In this document: in pieces, positions 7,093 through 8,705 of the stretch | How the letters are laid out: each line of letters starts with the position of its first letter | Position numbering within the stretch: position 1 is the stretch's first letter | Source of the DNA: Clostridia bacterium | GTDB taxonomy: Bacteria; Bacillota; Clostridia; Christensenellales; Borkfalkiaceae | Reading direction: 5' to 3' | DNA: 8,705 nt | Assembly: GCA_900769545.1 (NCBI GenBank) | Contig: CAAGGZ010000143.1 | Coordinates: forward strand, 1-8,705 | Program-made: the position numbers and the translations under genes | Notes under the pieces: model-generated | What the model was told of the DNA's origin: nothing | Seen by the model: the letters and a program-made list of their open reading frames with translations, nothing else | Databases searched by the model: none

Positions 7093-8327
7093 AAGTTTTA
7101 ATTGCTTTAGGCAATATTTCGCCTAGTGATGATGCGAATACAAATATAGCGAAGCTGATTTCTCAGGAAATGAAGCTGCAGGGACACACTGTGGCTATGC
7201 TGGGAACATCCTTTCAAACCGCACCGAAAGAAGAAATGATTGACGGAATACGTTATTATCGCATTTTACGTTTAGAATCGGAGCGCGAAAAAACGATATC
7301 GTCAGCATGGAAGTCAAAACGTTCGAGAAAAGAACAAGTTTTATTTTTTATTAAACATCCTTTATTTTTCGCTAAATTGATGTTTCGCTTTATTAGGAAT
7401 AAATTTTATGATTCTACGGAAAGGAAGTATGTAAAAGCAATTCGTCGAGTGGCAAAAAAAGAGAGCCCCGATCGGGTTGTTGTCATTACATCGCCGTTTT
7501 ACGTGGCTACTGCGGCGAAAAAGGCATTAAAGAACGTAGAACTTGTTTGGTATCAGCTTGACCCGAATCAATCAAATAAAACGAAAGCGTATAAAGGGAA
7601 AAAAGATTTGTTAAGTAAAGAAATTGGCTTATACAATCGAGTGCGCTTTGCGGTAATTCCTCGTCTTGTTTACGAAGAAAACAAGCAGAACGCTTTGTCG
7701 GCATTTTTGCCAAAAATGCGGGCGGCCGATTTTCCAAACGTACGAAAGATGGAGCATGTCGATATAAAAGACAACGTAATATTTGATCCGCGAAAAGTAA
7801 ACGTGGTGTTTGTGGGCACTTTCTATGAAGATATTCGCAGTCCGTTGCCATTTTTTAATATTATAGAAAAAAGCAAAGACCCTAAACTGATGTTTCATGT
7901 TGTAGGCGGCGGCTGTTTGGATTTACTGTACGAGCAAGAAAAGAACTTTAAAGATAAGTTTATATATCATGGGTATCGTTCTTTGGCAACTTCTGTGAAT
8001 GCAATGCTTGGTGCCGATATCCTAGTTAACGTTGATAATTTGGCGAAAAATATGTTGCCGAGCAAATTGAATGATTATATCAGCACATGTCGTCCGATTA
8101 TCAATTTACATCCTTATCCTGACAGCGAGTCTGTAAAGTATTTAGATAGATATTCGGCTTGCTTGCACGTTTGTACGCAGGGAGAAATTGAAATGGCAAC
8201 TGTAAATAAAATAGAGACGTTTTGTATTCAAAATGCGGGAAGAGAGATGGCATTCGAAAAAGTAAAAGAGAAATATGCAACTAGCACGCCTGAGTATGTT
8301 ACAAAAATGCTTTTATCGGAGATATAA
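7089..8327 (+). CDS. Divergent GT-B (GT4-like) glycosyltransferase
   Basis: This 412-residue protein looks like a two-Rossmann GT-B sugar transferase. The N-terminal half starts MKVLIALGNISPSDDANTNI with ISQEMKLQGHTVAML (24-38), the usual first strand, helix and G-H-x-V strand. RVVVITSPFYVATAAKKAL (129-147) is another core strand and helix. The C-terminal domain begins at VNVVFVGTFYEDIRSPLPFF (237-256). LMFHVVGGG (267-275) is the second Rossmann strand, ADILVNVDN (309-317) the donor-site strand, and NMLPSKLNDYISTCRPII (321-338) matches the P-x-K-x-x-x-Y helix seen in many GT4-type enzymes in place of E-x7-E. The early Gly-Gly acceptor loop common in GT4 is absent. The region at about 70-112 is very basic with aromatic residues and probably binds the membrane surface. 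It starts inside the previous stop (ATGA). GT-B fold is fairly sure; CAZy family, sugar and linkage are not. Confidence 0.78.
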   Translation: MKVLIALGNISPSDDANTNIAKLISQEMKLQGHTVAMLGTSFQTAPKEEMIDGIRYYRILRLESEREKTISSAWKSKRSRKEQVLFFIKHPLFFAKLMFRFIRNKFYDSTERKYVKAIRRVAKKESPDRVVVITSPFYVATAAKKALKNVELVWYQLDPNQSNKTKAYKGKKDLLSKEIGLYNRVRFAVIPRLVYEENKQNALSAFLPKMRAADFPNVRKMEHVDIKDNVIFDPRKVNVVFVGTFYEDIRSPLPFFNIIEKSKDPKLMFHVVGGGCLDLLYEQEKNFKDKFIYHGYRSLATSVNAMLGADILVNVDNLAKNMLPSKLNDYISTCRPIINLHPYPDSESVKYLDRYSACLHVCTQGEIEMATVNKIETFCIQNAGREMAFEKVKEKYATSTPEYVTKMLLSEI

Positions 8328-8328
8328 A

Positions 8329-8705
8329 ATGAAAAAATATCAACAAATTATACCCCTGGGTTTTGGCTGCATGGTGGCGCAGGATTTGGAAAAGATGGGC
8401 TTCCGCGACCACAGCTATCCCTTTGACTGGGTTATTAGTAATTTTAAAGACGTGACTTGTTTAATTGACAATCGCTTTGCGGGAATTTTTCAAGAAGTGG
8501 AACAAGACGCGATGCATGACAACGTTTATCATGATCGTCAAACAGGATTGGATCATTATCACGATTTTTTTCCTGATAAATCTATTGAAGAACAAATGGA
8601 TGCGGTAAGAAAAAAGTATGCGAGGCGGATAGAGCGCTTTTATGAAAGCATTAAAGAGCCGACACTTTTTATTCGCTTTGTTAGAAATGTAGAAGATTGG
8701 ACTTA
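8329..8705 (+). CDS. DUF1796-family putative papain-like cysteine peptidase, 3'-partial
   Basis: The open frame runs from ATG 8329 to the window end (125 complete codons), so the gene continues downstream. It starts one base after the preceding stop, with GGAG 7 bases upstream. The N-terminus IIPLGFGCMVAQDLEKMGF (7-25) and SYPFDWVI (29-36) match the DUF1796 family, annotated as putative papain-like cysteine peptidases. Cys14, in the G-x-G-C-x-V/A turn, is the proposed nucleophile. HDNVYHDRQTGLDHYHDFF is His/Asp-rich and would follow in the family's variable middle part, and LFIRFVRN looks like the next core strand. No signal peptide or membrane helix is visible, so it should be cytoplasmic. 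Members often sit in surface-polysaccharide loci, but to my knowledge no reaction has been shown. It could modify glycan precursors rather than cut protein. Family assignment is fairly sure, the activity is open. Confidence 0.75.
   Translation, partial: MKKYQQIIPLGFGCMVAQDLEKMGFRDHSYPFDWVISNFKDVTCLIDNRFAGIFQEVEQDAMHDNVYHDRQTGLDHYHDFFPDKSIEEQMDAVRKKYARRIERFYESIKEPTLFIRFVRNVEDWT

Noticed and set aside
2761..8570. Homopolymer tracts as phase-variation switches
   Set aside because: The longest runs I saw by eye are about seven A or T, as expected for AT-rich coding DNA. All reading frames are intact across them.

Overview
This window is an uninterrupted, one-directional stretch of a cell-surface polysaccharide (capsule or exopolysaccharide) biosynthesis operon. 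Ten genes lie on the + strand. The first lacks its 5' end and the last lacks its 3' end. No gap between genes exceeds 11 bases, so there is no non-coding region to describe, and I saw no promoter, terminator, RNA gene, CRISPR array or mobile element. The DNA is AT-rich (about 40% GC by eye). Most starts have strong GGAG/GGAGG-type Shine-Dalgarno sequences, TGA and TAA are both used as stops, and Trp is TGG. Together with the gene families present, this suggests a low-GC Gram-positive (Bacillota, probably a clostridial gut-type lineage). The genus cannot be told from sequence alone.

Layout: (1) 3-755, C-terminal part of a Wzy/O-antigen-ligase-family polymerase; (2) 752-1513, GT-D fold glycosyltransferase (DUF1792 family); (3) 1513-2535, GT2 glycosyltransferase; (4) 2547-3602, membrane acyltransferase (Acyltransferase_3); (5) 3592-4392, atypical GT2-like glycosyltransferase; (6) 4393-5280, GT2 glycosyltransferase; (7) 5283-6056, GT32/DXD sugar transferase with a GTG start; (8) 6049-7092, second Acyltransferase_3 protein with an altered motif; (9) 7089-8327, divergent GT-B/GT4-like glycosyltransferase; (10) 8329 to the window end, N-terminus of a DUF1796-family putative papain-like cysteine peptidase.

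How they likely work together (inference): the six glycosyltransferases add sugars one after another to an undecaprenyl-linked oligosaccharide at the inner face of the membrane. The two acyltransferases add O-acyl groups such as acetyl. After flipping, the Wzy-like protein polymerises the repeat units on the outer face. The initiating sugar-phosphate transferase, the Wzx flippase and the chain-length/kinase regulators expected of a Wzx/Wzy system are not in this window and should lie in the flanks. The least explained parts are the DUF1796 gene, the GT-D enzyme in a polymer locus, and the Ser-Asp-Arg replacement in the second acyltransferase. A further pattern is that six of the nine gene junctions hide the next gene's Shine-Dalgarno inside the last codons of the gene before.
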